From DATACQ01 sp036555515 (GTDB lineage Bacteria; Desulfobacterota; Binatia; UBA9968), in assembly GCA_036555515.1 (NCBI GenBank), contig DATBLC010000417.1, forward strand, positions 17,921-81,920: a stretch of DNA of 64,000 nt, read 5' to 3'. Under the pieces are notes generated by a model. It made no database searches and was not told where the DNA came from. It saw only the letters and a list, made by a program, of their open reading frames with translations. Position 1 is the first letter of the stretch; every line of letters begins with the position of its first letter. Positions 42,739 through 50,937 of the stretch are shown piece after piece. Made by a program: the position numbers and the translations under genes.

Positions 42739-44013
42739 ATGCGCCTGGAACTTTGGCACTCAAATATAAAAGACGTCAACTTCGGCCCGCGCACGGTGAT
42801 TGACGGCGGACTTTTGCTCGTGGGGCGCGATGCCCTTGTTCAGTTACTCGAACAGGAGCCCCTCTTCGAGCGCGTCGAAATCGAGATCGCCCATCCGGGG
42901 GATTCCTGCCGCATCATCCAGGTGCTCGACGTGCTGGAGCCGCGCTACAAAATCAGTGGCGCTAACTTTCCCGGGGCGCTCGATGATTTTGCGCCGGTGG
43001 GCGAAGGGCACACGCGGGCGCTCAAAAACGTCGCCGTGGTGGAGACGACTCGGCTTCTCGAGAGATCGCGCAGCGTCATCGACATGCAAGGTCCGGCGGC
43101 GGAGCTATCGCCCTTTGGCAGGACGCACAATCTCATTCTGACGCCGTTTCCGAGGCGCGGCGCAGACCCCGACGAATACCGCCTCGCGGTGAAAAGAGCC
43201 GGGCTGCGCACCGCGACCTTTGTCGCCGCCGCAGCCAAGGACATCATGCCGGATGAAACTCGGGTCTACGAGCTACCGCCACTGGCTTTGAACCAGGGGC
43301 CCGCGAATTTACCGCGCATCGCCTACATTTTCCCCATCCACTCGCACCAACACCCGACACATCAAAAGGAGACGGTTTTTTACGGCAGCAACATTCAGGG
43401 CTTCATGCCGACGGTGGTGCATCCGAACGAGATTCTCGACGGCGCTCTCATGTTTTCGTACTCGGCGCTCACGTACTTTGCCCAGAACCACCCGGTGATT
43501 CACGAACTCTACCGTCGCCACGGTCGCGACCTTTGGTTCGCCGGCGTGGTGGCGACGGTGGCGGCGGTAACGATCGCCGAGAAGGAGCGCAATTCCGCGC
43601 TGGCGGCTCGTTTGGCGAAAGAGGTTTTAGGCGCGGATGGTGTCATCGCCACTAAAATCGGCGGCGGCGCGGTAGACACCGACCTCATGATGATCTACGC
43701 GCGCGCGGAGGAGCTGGGAATGAAAGCGACTCTGATCATTATGGAGCGCTATCCCGATACGGGGATAACGTTTGCCCCGGCCGGTGTGGACGCTTTGGTT
43801 ACGCCTGGTTTGACTCGCGACCCGGTCACGCTCCCGGCTGTCGAGCGGGTTATCGGTGGCGAAACGTTGCATCTTGATAATTCCAATCCAGACAATACCA
43901 GCCCGGCGCTTCCTCCCATATCGGCTGCGCGCGAGCTAAAACTTTGGGTGGGCGATATCGCCGGCGCTATCAGCCAGGTCGGGGCGTCGCGTCTGGTCAC
44001 CTATATGGGTTAG
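42739..44013 (+). CDS. GrdE-like subunit of glycine/sarcosine/betaine reductase component B family
   Basis: 424 residues, close to GrdE (~428). Matches from memory: MRLELWHSNIKDVNFG, RIIQVLDVLEPRYK, the gamma block SVIDMQGPAAELSPFGRTHNLIL, and LPRIAYIFPIHSH. Then come NPVIHELYRRHGRD-like (NHPVIHELYRRHGRDLWF) and AAVTIAEKERNSALAARLAKEVLGADG. In true GrdE the Asn-Cys pair in SGNCVSACDK is cut to make a pyruvoyl group. Here the aligned stretch, residues 235-243, is GALMFSYSA, with no Cys and no Asn. Ser240 or Ser242 might replace the nucleophile, or the protein is not processed. GrdB-like selenoprotein follows after 170 bp. Confidence 0.8.
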   Translation: MRLELWHSNIKDVNFGPRTVIDGGLLLVGRDALVQLLEQEPLFERVEIEIAHPGDSCRIIQVLDVLEPRYKISGANFPGALDDFAPVGEGHTRALKNVAVVETTRLLERSRSVIDMQGPAAELSPFGRTHNLILTPFPRRGADPDEYRLAVKRAGLRTATFVAAAAKDIMPDETRVYELPPLALNQGPANLPRIAYIFPIHSHQHPTHQKETVFYGSNIQGFMPTVVHPNEILDGALMFSYSALTYFAQNHPVIHELYRRHGRDLWFAGVVATVAAVTIAEKERNSALAARLAKEVLGADGVIATKIGGGAVDTDLMMIYARAEELGMKATLIIMERYPDTGITFAPAGVDALVTPGLTRDPVTLPAVERVIGGETLHLDNSNPDNTSPALPPISAARELKLWVGDIAGAISQVGASRLVTYMG

Positions 44014-44069
44014 TGGTGCCCTGAGTGAAACCGATTTTCGTCAGTGTAGATCGAATTGCTATATTTTTC

Positions 44070-44160
44070 GTTCAAAGTTCAAGGTTCAAAGTTCAAGGTT
44101 AAGAGAACACCGGTCCGAGATTTGTCTTTTGACTTCCAACGTTGAATTTTGAACATCGAA
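44070..44160. repeat. heptamer repeat GTTCAAR with inverse copy
   Basis: GTTCAAA, GTTCAAG, GTTCAAA, GTTCAAG, GTTAAGA at 44070-44104, then the inverse type CGTTGAA, TTTTGAA, CATCGAA at 44140-44160. It lies between the GrdE-like and GrdB-like genes and could form a long hairpin in the mRNA. Confidence 0.65.
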
Positions 44161-44183
44161 CCGGTAGCGCCGGAGGCGCAGCC

Positions 44184-45473
44184 ATGGGTGAGAAAATTCG
44201 CGTCGTACATTACCTCAATCAGTTTTTTGCGCAGCTTGGCGGCGAAGAAAAAGGCGACATGGCTCCAGGCTACAAACCGGAAGCGGTCGGGCCAGGGCGT
44301 GCGCTGGCGCAGGCGTTGGGCACAAACGGCGAAGTCGTCGCGACGATTTGCTGTGGCGACAACTACTTCGCCGAACACGAGGAAGCCGCGCTGGAAGTAT
44401 TGCTTCGTCGGTTAGCCGAATGCCAAGCCGATCTGCTCATCGCCGGACCGGCATTCGAAAGCGGGCGCTACGGTGTCGCCTGCGGCGCCATCTGTCAGGC
44501 GGCTCAAGCGCGGCTAGGCATCGTTGCCGTCGCCGGCATGGCTGAGAGCAACGCCGGCGCGGCGCTCTATCGAAAGAGCGTTTATATCGTCAATTCGGGT
44601 CCGTCATTGGCGCGCATGACCGCCGCGCTTCAGCGCATGGCCGAACTTGGCTTGAAACTCGCGCGCGGCGAGCCGCTGGGCAAACCGCAAGCTGAGGGTT
44701 ATCTTGCGCGCGGCATCAAGCGCAATGAGTTTGCCGCCAAGCCGCCGGCTGAGCGCGCGGTCGACATGCTGTTGGCGAAATTGCGCGGCGCGTCCGTACA
44801 ATCGGAAATCATGCCACCGCAATTCACTTCCGCCAAACCGGCGCTGCCGCTAAGCGATCTTTCATCGGCGGTGATTGCGCTCGTCACCGACGGTGGATTA
44901 GTTGCCGAGGGCAACCCGGAAAAAATGGCGCCGGGACGCCCGACGCGCTTCACAGCGATTTCAATCGCAGACTTAGACGGCCTGGATCCCGCCGCGTTCG
45001 ACGTCGTGCATTCGGGTTACGACACGATGCTCGCAAATCAAGACCCCAACCGGCTGGTGCCGCTGGATAGCCTGCGCGAGTTGGAAAAGGAAGGAACGAT
45101 CGGCAAGGTTCATGATGTCATCCATGCCACAGGCGGCGCGCACGCCGCGGTGGAGAACGCTACTAGCATCGGCCGCCAGATTGCCGCGCGCTTGAAAGGC
45201 GCCGGCGTGCAAGGCGTCATCCTGACGTCAACCTGAGGTTCCAGTACTCGCTGCGGCGCGGCGATCAGCAAAGAAATCGAACGGCTGGAAATTCCGGTGG
45301 CGCAGATCTGCACTATGATCCCGGTGGCGAAGGAAGTGGGCTCGCTGCGCGCCATCGCGTCTGGCGGTATCGTGAGTCCGACAGGAAATCCCGAGTTGGC
45401 TCCGGATAAAGAAAAAACCTTCCGCCGCGAGCTAGTCCTGCGGGCGCTCAAAATCCTACAGGAAGAGATTTGA
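44184..45473 (+). CDS. GrdB-like selenoprotein, reductase component B subunit (in-frame UGA)
   Basis: 429 residues if the UGA at 45234-45236 is selenocysteine 351. Start at 44184 preceded by GGAGGCGCAGCC. The N-terminal 350 residues match GrdB: IRVVHYLNQFFAQLGGEE, ICCGDNYFAEH, LLIAGPAFESGRYGVACGAICQ, ALVTDGGL-like (ALVTDGGLVAEGNPEK), and DVIHATGGA. The frame then reads VILTST-U-GSSTRCGAAISKEIERLEIPVAQICTMIPV, as in GrdB where Sec sits before G-x-x-T-R-C-G. The product ends at its own TGA at 45471 after ELVLRALKILQEEI. Canonical GrdB has U-G-T-C; here the Cys is Ser354, while Cys357 is kept. A SECIS-like hairpin follows. An ordinary stop would give a truncated 350-residue protein. Confidence 0.85.
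45248..45264 (+). promoter_or_regulatory. candidate bacterial SECIS hairpin of GrdB-like gene
   Basis: Arms TCGCTGC (45248-45254) and GCGGCGA (45258-45264) pair over 7 bp with one U-G, loop GGC. The loop starts 19 nt after the UGA and begins with G. Distance and loop fit the bacterial SECIS pattern. Confidence 0.6.
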
Positions 45474-45543
45474 CGGTTCTGGCAGCCGCTTAAATAGCTT
45501 CGTATGCGCTATTGCGGTCTAGAGAGTCTTGGGTCTTGGGTTC

Positions 45544-45809
45544 AGGCCGGATTCCGTAGTTGCGCTCATCAGGAAGCGAGGCGGAACCCTTCCGTAGCAA
45601 AGTCTCAGCCGAAGGCTGATCCGCCTGTGGCGGAGATGCCGTCTGCCTCTGAGCAGCCATCGATCAGCGCTGCTTGGATGGAACGTTAAAGCTCGTGACA
45701 ACGAAGTGCGTAAGCGAAAAATGACTTTGACATTTCACAGTTAGACGCCTTCGCTCCTCCAGGGTTCCACCTCGCTTCCAGGCTCCAGTTTAAATGCGGA
45801 ATCGCGGTT
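45544..45809 (-). mobile_element. MITE-like element, copy D (reversed, diverged)
   Basis: Left end AGGCCGGATTCCGTAGTT and right end AAATGCGGAATCGCGGTT are diverged versions of the family termini. The interior is reverse-oriented and well conserved, including both hairpins. Together with short flanks it fills the gap between the GrdB-like gene and prpB. Confidence 0.75.
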
Positions 45810-45853
45810 AAGACCGGTCTCGAACGCCAGAGGCGGGATCCGAGACAGTAAAA

Positions 45854-46729
45854 CTATTCCGACTCTGCCGAGAGAAACTTCCGTTCGATACTTTGCCATT
45901 CGTCGAGAGCGACGACCTGGTCGCGCTCTTTGAACGTCGTCAACTCGGCGTCCATCGCTTCGGTTGTCCCATCGCGCTTGAGCAGACTCAACACCCGTCT
46001 CATGGCATGGATTGCCGCCCGCTGCGTCTCCGACGGATAGATTGCGATACGGTAGCCCATCTTTTCCAAGCGTTTAATGGGGAGCATCGGTGTCTTACCG
46101 CCTTTGAAAACATTAACCAGCAGGGGCACGTTGGTAATGGCGCGCGGAATTTCAGCCAATTCCGCTTCGGATTGTGGCGCCTCAACGAATACAGCATCGA
46201 CGCCGAGCTTGGCGAATGCGCGGCCTCTGTTGATGGCGTCGTCGAAGCCGTGCACGCCGCGGGCGTCGGTGCGGGCGATGACGCAGAAATCGGGATCGGT
46301 GCGGGTGGCCAGCGCGGCGCGCAGTTTTTGCTCCATTTCCGCCAGGGAGATGACTTCCTTGCCATCCAGATGGCCGCAGCGTTTGGGCGTGATCTGATCT
46401 TCGACATGGATCGCCGCCACGCCGGCGCGCTCGTATTCGCGCACGGTGCGCACGAGGTTGACGGCGTTGCCATAACCGGTGTCGGCGTCAGCGATGACTG
46501 GAATATTCACGACCGAGGTCACCTGCGCGGCGCGCTCCATCACTTCCGACATCGTAACCAGACCGATGTCGGGAATGCCCATGCTGCGGGCCAAAGCGCC
46601 ACCGCTCAAGTAGGCCGCTTCGAAGCCCCCCTCTTCCACGAGGCGCGCAGAGAGACCATCGAAACAGCCGGGGGCGACGAGTAGCTTGTCGCGTTTGAGT
46701 AACTGTCGGAGCACTTGTCGAGGGGTCAT
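45854..46729 (-). CDS. prpB: methylisocitrate lyase (ICL/PEP mutase superfamily)
   Basis: 291 residues, the usual PrpB length (~295). The barrel carries VIADADTGYGNAVNL (metal Asp), IHVEDQITPKRCGHLDGKEV with the catalytic Cys in K-R-C-G-H, and RTDARGVHGFDDAINRG. It splits 2-methylisocitrate to pyruvate and succinate. The superfamily also contains carboxyphosphonoenolpyruvate mutase and oxaloacetate decarboxylases, but the KRCGH motif and the adjacent prpD and prpC favour PrpB. Last gene of the minus-strand prpC-prpD-prpB set. Confidence 0.85.
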   Translation of the reverse strand: MTPRQVLRQLLKRDKLLVAPGCFDGLSARLVEEGGFEAAYLSGGALARSMGIPDIGLVTMSEVMERAAQVTSVVNIPVIADADTGYGNAVNLVRTVREYERAGVAAIHVEDQITPKRCGHLDGKEVISLAEMEQKLRAALATRTDPDFCVIARTDARGVHGFDDAINRGRAFAKLGVDAVFVEAPQSEAELAEIPRAITNVPLLVNVFKGGKTPMLPIKRLEKMGYRIAIYPSETQRAAIHAMRRVLSLLKRDGTTEAMDAELTTFKERDQVVALDEWQSIERKFLSAESE

Positions 46730-46781
46730 GGTTTACCTCTGTTGATCTAACGCCTGGCTCTCTATTTCCGTTGTCTAGTGC

Positions 46782-46847
46782 GTCCAGAGTCTGGAGTTTG
46801 GATTTCCGACCAAACTCTGGACGTCCACCCTAGACTCTAGACTGCGC
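46782..46847. repeat. inverted repeat of GTCTGGAGTTTGG type overlapping prpD end
   Basis: GTCCAGAG ... GTCTGGAGTTTGG (46782-46801) pairs with CCAAACTCTGGAC (46810-46822), followed by CCTAGACTCTAGAC over the prpD stop. Same style as the other heptamer runs. Confidence 0.5.
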
Positions 46848-48284
46848 CACTGACTTGGCGACGAACATATCCATAAACTTGTCGACCGGCGTGGCCAGCA
46901 GTTTATCTGCGTTCACGCAAAGCTCGATGATCTCTTTGCACTGTTCAGGGGTAAAGCGCGAGGCGAGATTGGCCTCGAACTTTTTCATCAGCAGGGGCAT
47001 GCCTTCGCCCCGGCGGCGGCGGTGGCCGATGGGATATTCCACGGTGATTTTTTCGGTGCACGAATGGTCCTTAAAGAAAACCTGGACGGAGTTCGCTATC
47101 GAGCGCTTCTCCGGGTCGAGGTAGTCGCGCGAATAGCGCGCGTCTTCGATGACCACGATCTTGTCGCGCAGCATGTCGATGCGCGGGTCGCGGGCAATCC
47201 TATCTTCATAGTGGTCGGCACCGAGTGCGCCGAAGATCAAGCCAACGGCGGTCATATATTGGATGCAGTGATCCCGGTCCGCCGGATTATGCAGCGGTCC
47301 GGTCTTGTCGATGATGCGCACCGCCGACTCCTGCGTGGTAATGACGACCCGCTCTATTTCTTCGAGCCGCTCATGCACGTCCGGATAAAGCCGGATCGCG
47401 CATTCCACCGCGGTCTGGCCGTGAAACTCGGCGGGATAGGATATTTTAAATAGCACGTTCTCCATCACGTAAGAGCCCAGCGTCCGGCGAAGTGCAAATG
47501 GCTTGCCTTTGAAGAACACGTCGTAGAAGCCCCAGCCTTTGGCCGAAAGCGCCGTCGGGTAATCCATCTCTCCCAGCATCGCCATGAGCGCGAGACGCAC
47601 GCCGCGGCTGGTGGCATCGCCTGCGGCCCAGGACTTGCGCGGGCCGGTGTTGGGCGCATGGCGATATTCACGTAAAGTTCCGCCATCGGTCCACGCGTTG
47701 GTCAACGCGCTGACGATTTGCCGGCGATGTCCGCCGAGCATGGCCGTGGCGACGGCGGTGGTTGCCACTTTGACGAGTATGACATGGTCGATACCGACGC
47801 GGTTGAAGCTGTTTTCCAGAGCGAGTATCCCTTGAATCTCGTGCGCCTTGATCATTGCGTGGAGCAAGTCGCGGACAATCAGGGACCGTTGTTTGATCCG
47901 GCAGAGATAATCGGCGAGGGCGAGTATGCCCCCCAGATTATCCGAAGGATGCCCCCACTCAGCGGCTAGCCAGGTGTCATTGTAATCGAGCCACCGGATC
48001 ATCGCGCCGATGTTGAACGCTGCGTGAACCGGCTCCAATTGCCAGTCCGTTCCCGGAATCCGCGCGCCGTTTACTAGAGTCGCGCCGGGGACGATGGGAC
48101 CCAAACGGTTTACGCACTCTGGATAATGCAGCGCGAGCAAGCCGCAACCGAGGGTGTCGATGAAATCGTAGCGCGCGGTTTCGAGGGCTTCGTTGCCCTC
48201 GGGAACATAGTTGGCCGCATAATCGGCGAGCCGGACGATGATCTCGTCGGGTTCTGGCCTAATGTTGGAAATCGTCGTGCTCAT
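46830..48284 (-). CDS. prpD: 2-methylcitrate dehydratase, MmgE/PrpD family
   Basis: 484 residues from the ATG at 48284; an in-frame start at 48302 is also possible. MmgE/PrpD fold: NRVGIDHVILVKVATTAVATAMLGG, RKSWAAGDATSRGVRLALMAMLGEMDYPTALSAKGWGFYDVFFKG, and FKISYPAEFHGQTAVECAIRLYP. Length and these blocks fit bacterial PrpD, which dehydrates 2-methylcitrate to 2-methyl-cis-aconitate. It lies between prpC upstream and prpB downstream, both gaps holding inverted repeats rather than promoters. Confidence 0.9.
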   Translation of the reverse strand: MSTTISNIRPEPDEIIVRLADYAANYVPEGNEALETARYDFIDTLGCGLLALHYPECVNRLGPIVPGATLVNGARIPGTDWQLEPVHAAFNIGAMIRWLDYNDTWLAAEWGHPSDNLGGILALADYLCRIKQRSLIVRDLLHAMIKAHEIQGILALENSFNRVGIDHVILVKVATTAVATAMLGGHRRQIVSALTNAWTDGGTLREYRHAPNTGPRKSWAAGDATSRGVRLALMAMLGEMDYPTALSAKGWGFYDVFFKGKPFALRRTLGSYVMENVLFKISYPAEFHGQTAVECAIRLYPDVHERLEEIERVVITTQESAVRIIDKTGPLHNPADRDHCIQYMTAVGLIFGALGADHYEDRIARDPRIDMLRDKIVVIEDARYSRDYLDPEKRSIANSVQVFFKDHSCTEKITVEYPIGHRRRRGEGMPLLMKKFEANLASRFTPEQCKEIIELCVNADKLLATPVDKFMDMFVAKSVAQSRV

Positions 48285-48300
48285 AAGAGTCGTTTCGGTC

Positions 48301-48348
48301 AAGGTTCAAAGTTCAAGGTGGGGGAGAGAACGTTGAACTTTGAACCTT
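48301..48348. repeat. perfect 16-bp inverted repeat of the heptamer family
   Basis: AAGGTTCAAAGTTCAA (48301-48316) and TTGAACTTTGAACCTT (48333-48348) are perfect inverse copies around a 16-nt loop. It sits between prpC and prpD and would fold into a hairpin in the operon mRNA. Confidence 0.7.
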
Positions 48349-48358
48349 AACAAAAAGT

Positions 48359-49477
48359 TTATCTGCTATCGATCGGCGTGAAAGGCCGCGGCTCCGGGCC
48401 GATGTAGTCAGCGTTGGGACGGATGAGCCGGTTGTCGGCGCGCTGTTCGATGATATGGGCGGCCCAACCGGTGATGCGCGAGACGACGAACAGCGGCGTG
48501 AACATCACCGTGGGTATGCCGCAGAAGTGATAGGCGCTGGCGCTGTAGAAGTCCAAATTCGGAAAGAGCTTCTTCTCGCGGCGCATGACCTGCTCAATGC
48601 GCTCCGATACCGGGAATAACCGCTCGTCGCCGGACGCCGCGCCGAGCCTTTTCGACCAGGCTTTGATGACGTCGGAGCGGGGATCGGAGATCTTGTAAAC
48701 GCGATGGCCGAAACCCATGATGAGTTTTTTGGCGGCCATCATTTCGAGCAGCCCTTTTTCGGCATCATCGGGCGTCTTAAATTGCTCGATCAGCTCCATG
48801 GCCGCCTCGTTGGCGCCGCCGTGCAGCGGACCGCGCAGCGCGCCGATGGCGCCGGTGACCGCGGAATAAAAATCCGGCAGCGTCGACGCTATGGTGCGGG
48901 CGGTGAAAGTGGACGCGTTAAATTCATGCTCTGCGTAAAGAATCAGCGACACGTCGACGGCGCGGCGATGGAGCTCATCGGGCTTTTTCTGGTGCAGCAA
49001 GTGCAGGAAGTGTCCGGCGGTGCTGTCGTCGTCGGTTTCGGTTTCGATGCGTTTTCCTTCAGTTGCGAAGTGATGCCAATAGAGCAGCATAGCGCTGAAG
49101 CAGCCGGTCAGCCGATTGGCTATGGCGATTTGATTGCGCCCAGGCTCCTCCGGTTCTAGCGCGCCGAGCATTGAACAGCCGGTGCGCATAACGTCCATCG
49201 GATGAGCACCCTTGGGGATCTGTTCCAGGACCGTCTTGACCTGCGCCGGCAGCGCTCTTAGACTTACCAGCCGTGCCTTATAGTCGTTGAGTTCGCCCCG
49301 GGTTGGGAGCCGTCCACAAATCAATAGATAAGCGACTTCTTCAAAGGTGGAGTGCTCGGCGAGGTCGTAGATTGAATAGCCGCGGTAGGTGAGGCCTTTA
49401 CCTTCTTTGCCAACGGTCGCGATGGCGGTGTTGCCGGCGATGATGCCGGCGAGCCCGCCGGTTTTCTCCTGTGCCAT
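48359..49477 (-). CDS. prpC: 2-methylcitrate synthase/citrate synthase II
   Basis: 372 residues from the ATG at 49477, preceded by GGGAGGATAAACCA. Citrate-synthase blocks: GLTYRGYSIYDLAEHSTFEEVAYLL, catalytic His in RGPLHGGANEAAM, MGFGHRVYKISDPRSD, and catalytic Asp in FPNLDFYSASAYHFCGIPT. The ~370-residue length, compared with ~430 for the TCA-cycle type, and neighbours prpD and prpB point to condensation of propionyl-CoA with oxaloacetate. It may also make citrate. First gene of the prp set. Confidence 0.9.
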   Translation of the reverse strand: MAQEKTGGLAGIIAGNTAIATVGKEGKGLTYRGYSIYDLAEHSTFEEVAYLLICGRLPTRGELNDYKARLVSLRALPAQVKTVLEQIPKGAHPMDVMRTGCSMLGALEPEEPGRNQIAIANRLTGCFSAMLLYWHHFATEGKRIETETDDDSTAGHFLHLLHQKKPDELHRRAVDVSLILYAEHEFNASTFTARTIASTLPDFYSAVTGAIGALRGPLHGGANEAAMELIEQFKTPDDAEKGLLEMMAAKKLIMGFGHRVYKISDPRSDVIKAWSKRLGAASGDERLFPVSERIEQVMRREKKLFPNLDFYSASAYHFCGIPTVMFTPLFVVSRITGWAAHIIEQRADNRLIRPNADYIGPEPRPFTPIDSR

Positions 49478-49587
49478 TGGTTTATCCTCCCTTTCCACTC
49501 TGCAACGAGCGCGCCACCGATTGCAAGCCGCTTAGCGCCACTGCGGCCGAATTCTCAGACGTCTTGAATGACTGAAAGGAAAGGAAA

Positions 49588-49615
49588 CCTTGAACTTTGA
49601 GCCTTGACTTTCGAA
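49588..49615. repeat. heptamer repeat upstream of acuI-like gene
   Basis: CCTTGAA, CTTTGAG, CCTTGAC, TTTCGAA in tandem, in the divergent gap between prpC and the oxidoreductase gene. Confidence 0.5.
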
Positions 49616-49694
49616 CCGCTCATGTTGCCGTAGGTCTTGCAGTTAGGCCGCAGATTATCTAAGTGGAAGATTAAACGACGCAGGAGCAATTAGC

Positions 49695-50699
49695 ATGGCT
49701 TTACCGCAAAGTTTCAAAGCGCTGGTGGTCTCGGAGACCGCGGAAAAAACATTTGTCCGGGAAATCAAACAACGGCCGTTGAGCGAACTGCCCGCCGGGG
49801 AATTGATCATCGAAGTCAAGTATTCATCGCTCAACTATAAGGACGCGTTGTCGGCGACGGGCAACAAAGGGGTGACGCGAAAATATCCGCATACACCCGG
49901 CATCGATGCCGCCGGCACCGTAGTCGACAGTACGACCACTTCCTTCAGCGTCGGCGAGCCTGTGGTCGTGACCGGGTTCGATCTCGGTATGAACACAGCC
50001 GGCGGCTTCGGCCAGTATATCAGTATTCCCGCGGCTTGGGCCGTTAAGCCACCTCAAGGTTTGTCGCTGCGGGATAGTATGGCCTATGGCACCGCGGGAC
50101 TCACCGCCGCCTTGTGCGTGCTGCGGCTCCTCGCCGGGGGACTTAGCAAAGATCAGGGAGAAGTTCTCGTCACTGGTGCCACCGGTGGCGTCGGTAGCGT
50201 CGCGGTGGGTATTCTCGCGAATCTCGGTTTCAACGTTGTTGCCGCCACCGGCAAGACTAACGAAGAGGCATTTCTCAAACGGCTCGGCGCCAAGGGGATC
50301 ATTTCGCGGGAAGAAGCCAATGATACGTCGGGCCGGCCGCTACAAAAAGCGCGCTGGGCCGGCGTGGTCGACACCGTGGGCGGCAATATCCTCGCCACCG
50401 CGCTCAAAACGGCGAAATACGGTGGACTAGTGGCCGCCTGTGGCAACGCCATGTCCGTCGACCTCAACGTCAATGTGTTTCCGTTTATTCTACGCGGCGT
50501 CAGCCTGCTGGGCGTGGATTCGGTGGAAGTGCCGATGCGCGCGCGTAACATGGCCTGGCAAAAATTGGCCAGTGAATGGCGGCTCGACCTCGGCGGCGAG
50601 TTGGTCTCGGAGTGTTCGTTGGCAGAGTTGGAGGGGAAATTTGGTCAGATACTGAAAGGCGGAATTCGCGGCCGGGTGGTCGTCGATCTAAATAGATAA
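49695..50699 (+). CDS. acuI: acryloyl-CoA reductase/YhdH-type zinc-free quinone oxidoreductase
   Basis: 334 residues, ATG preceded by GCAGGAGCAATTAGC. MDR superfamily YhdH/AcuI branch: FKALVVSETAEKTFVREIKQRPLSELPAGELIIEVKYSSLNYKD, GIDAAGTVV, the Rossmann glycine motif VTGATGGVGSVAVGIL, and SVEVPMRARNMAWQKL near the C-terminus. There is no catalytic-zinc ligand set. AcuI reduces acryloyl-CoA to propionyl-CoA with NADPH. Placed divergently next to prpCDB, it would feed the methylcitrate cycle, which supports this reading over plain quinone reductase. Confidence 0.8.
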   Translation: MALPQSFKALVVSETAEKTFVREIKQRPLSELPAGELIIEVKYSSLNYKDALSATGNKGVTRKYPHTPGIDAAGTVVDSTTTSFSVGEPVVVTGFDLGMNTAGGFGQYISIPAAWAVKPPQGLSLRDSMAYGTAGLTAALCVLRLLAGGLSKDQGEVLVTGATGGVGSVAVGILANLGFNVVAATGKTNEEAFLKRLGAKGIISREEANDTSGRPLQKARWAGVVDTVGGNILATALKTAKYGGLVAACGNAMSVDLNVNVFPFILRGVSLLGVDSVEVPMRARNMAWQKLASEWRLDLGGELVSECSLAELEGKFGQILKGGIRGRVVVDLNR

Positions 50700-50807
50700 A
50701 CTAAGAAGAGAGATTTAACCGCAAAGAGCGCAAAGGATACAAAATCGAAAGAAGATACATAGTCCAAAAGGAGCTGGTATCGTGTCCCGCTGGTTCGGTG
50801 CCCCTCC

Positions 50808-50838
50808 CACCGTCATGCCCGCGAAAGCGGGCATCCAG
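50808..50838. repeat. REP-like palindrome (ATGCCCGC/GCGGGCAT)
   Basis: A perfect 8-bp hairpin ATGCCCGC-GAAA-GCGGGCAT inside GTC...CCAG, the common GTCATxCCCGC...GCGGGxATCCAG type. Located between the acuI-like and CaiB-like genes. Confidence 0.7.
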
Positions 50839-50937
50839 AGCCGTTGATTTTTCGCGCAAACGATCGCCAGCTTGCCCGGAGTGGCATTCATACTTTTGCG
50901 TTCTTTGCGGTTAAGTTCTTCGTCAGGAGATAGAGAG

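Noticed and set aside
25700..45236. UGA as a reassigned sense codon genome-wide
   Set aside because: Many genes in the window end normally in TGA (for example 3668-3670, 45471-45473), so only the three UGA sites with hairpins look recoded.
42739..45473. Complete glycine or betaine reductase operon
   Set aside because: GrdA, GrdC, GrdD and thioredoxin genes are absent near the pair, and GrdE lacks its cleavage site.
45474..45543. A further gene after GrdB-like
   Set aside because: The stretch holds no frame of length or start and runs into MITE copy D.
50872..50937. Longer N-terminus of the CaiB-like protein from the TTG at 50872
   Set aside because: The TTG at 50938 has the ribosome site AGGAGA, and the extra residues show no family match.
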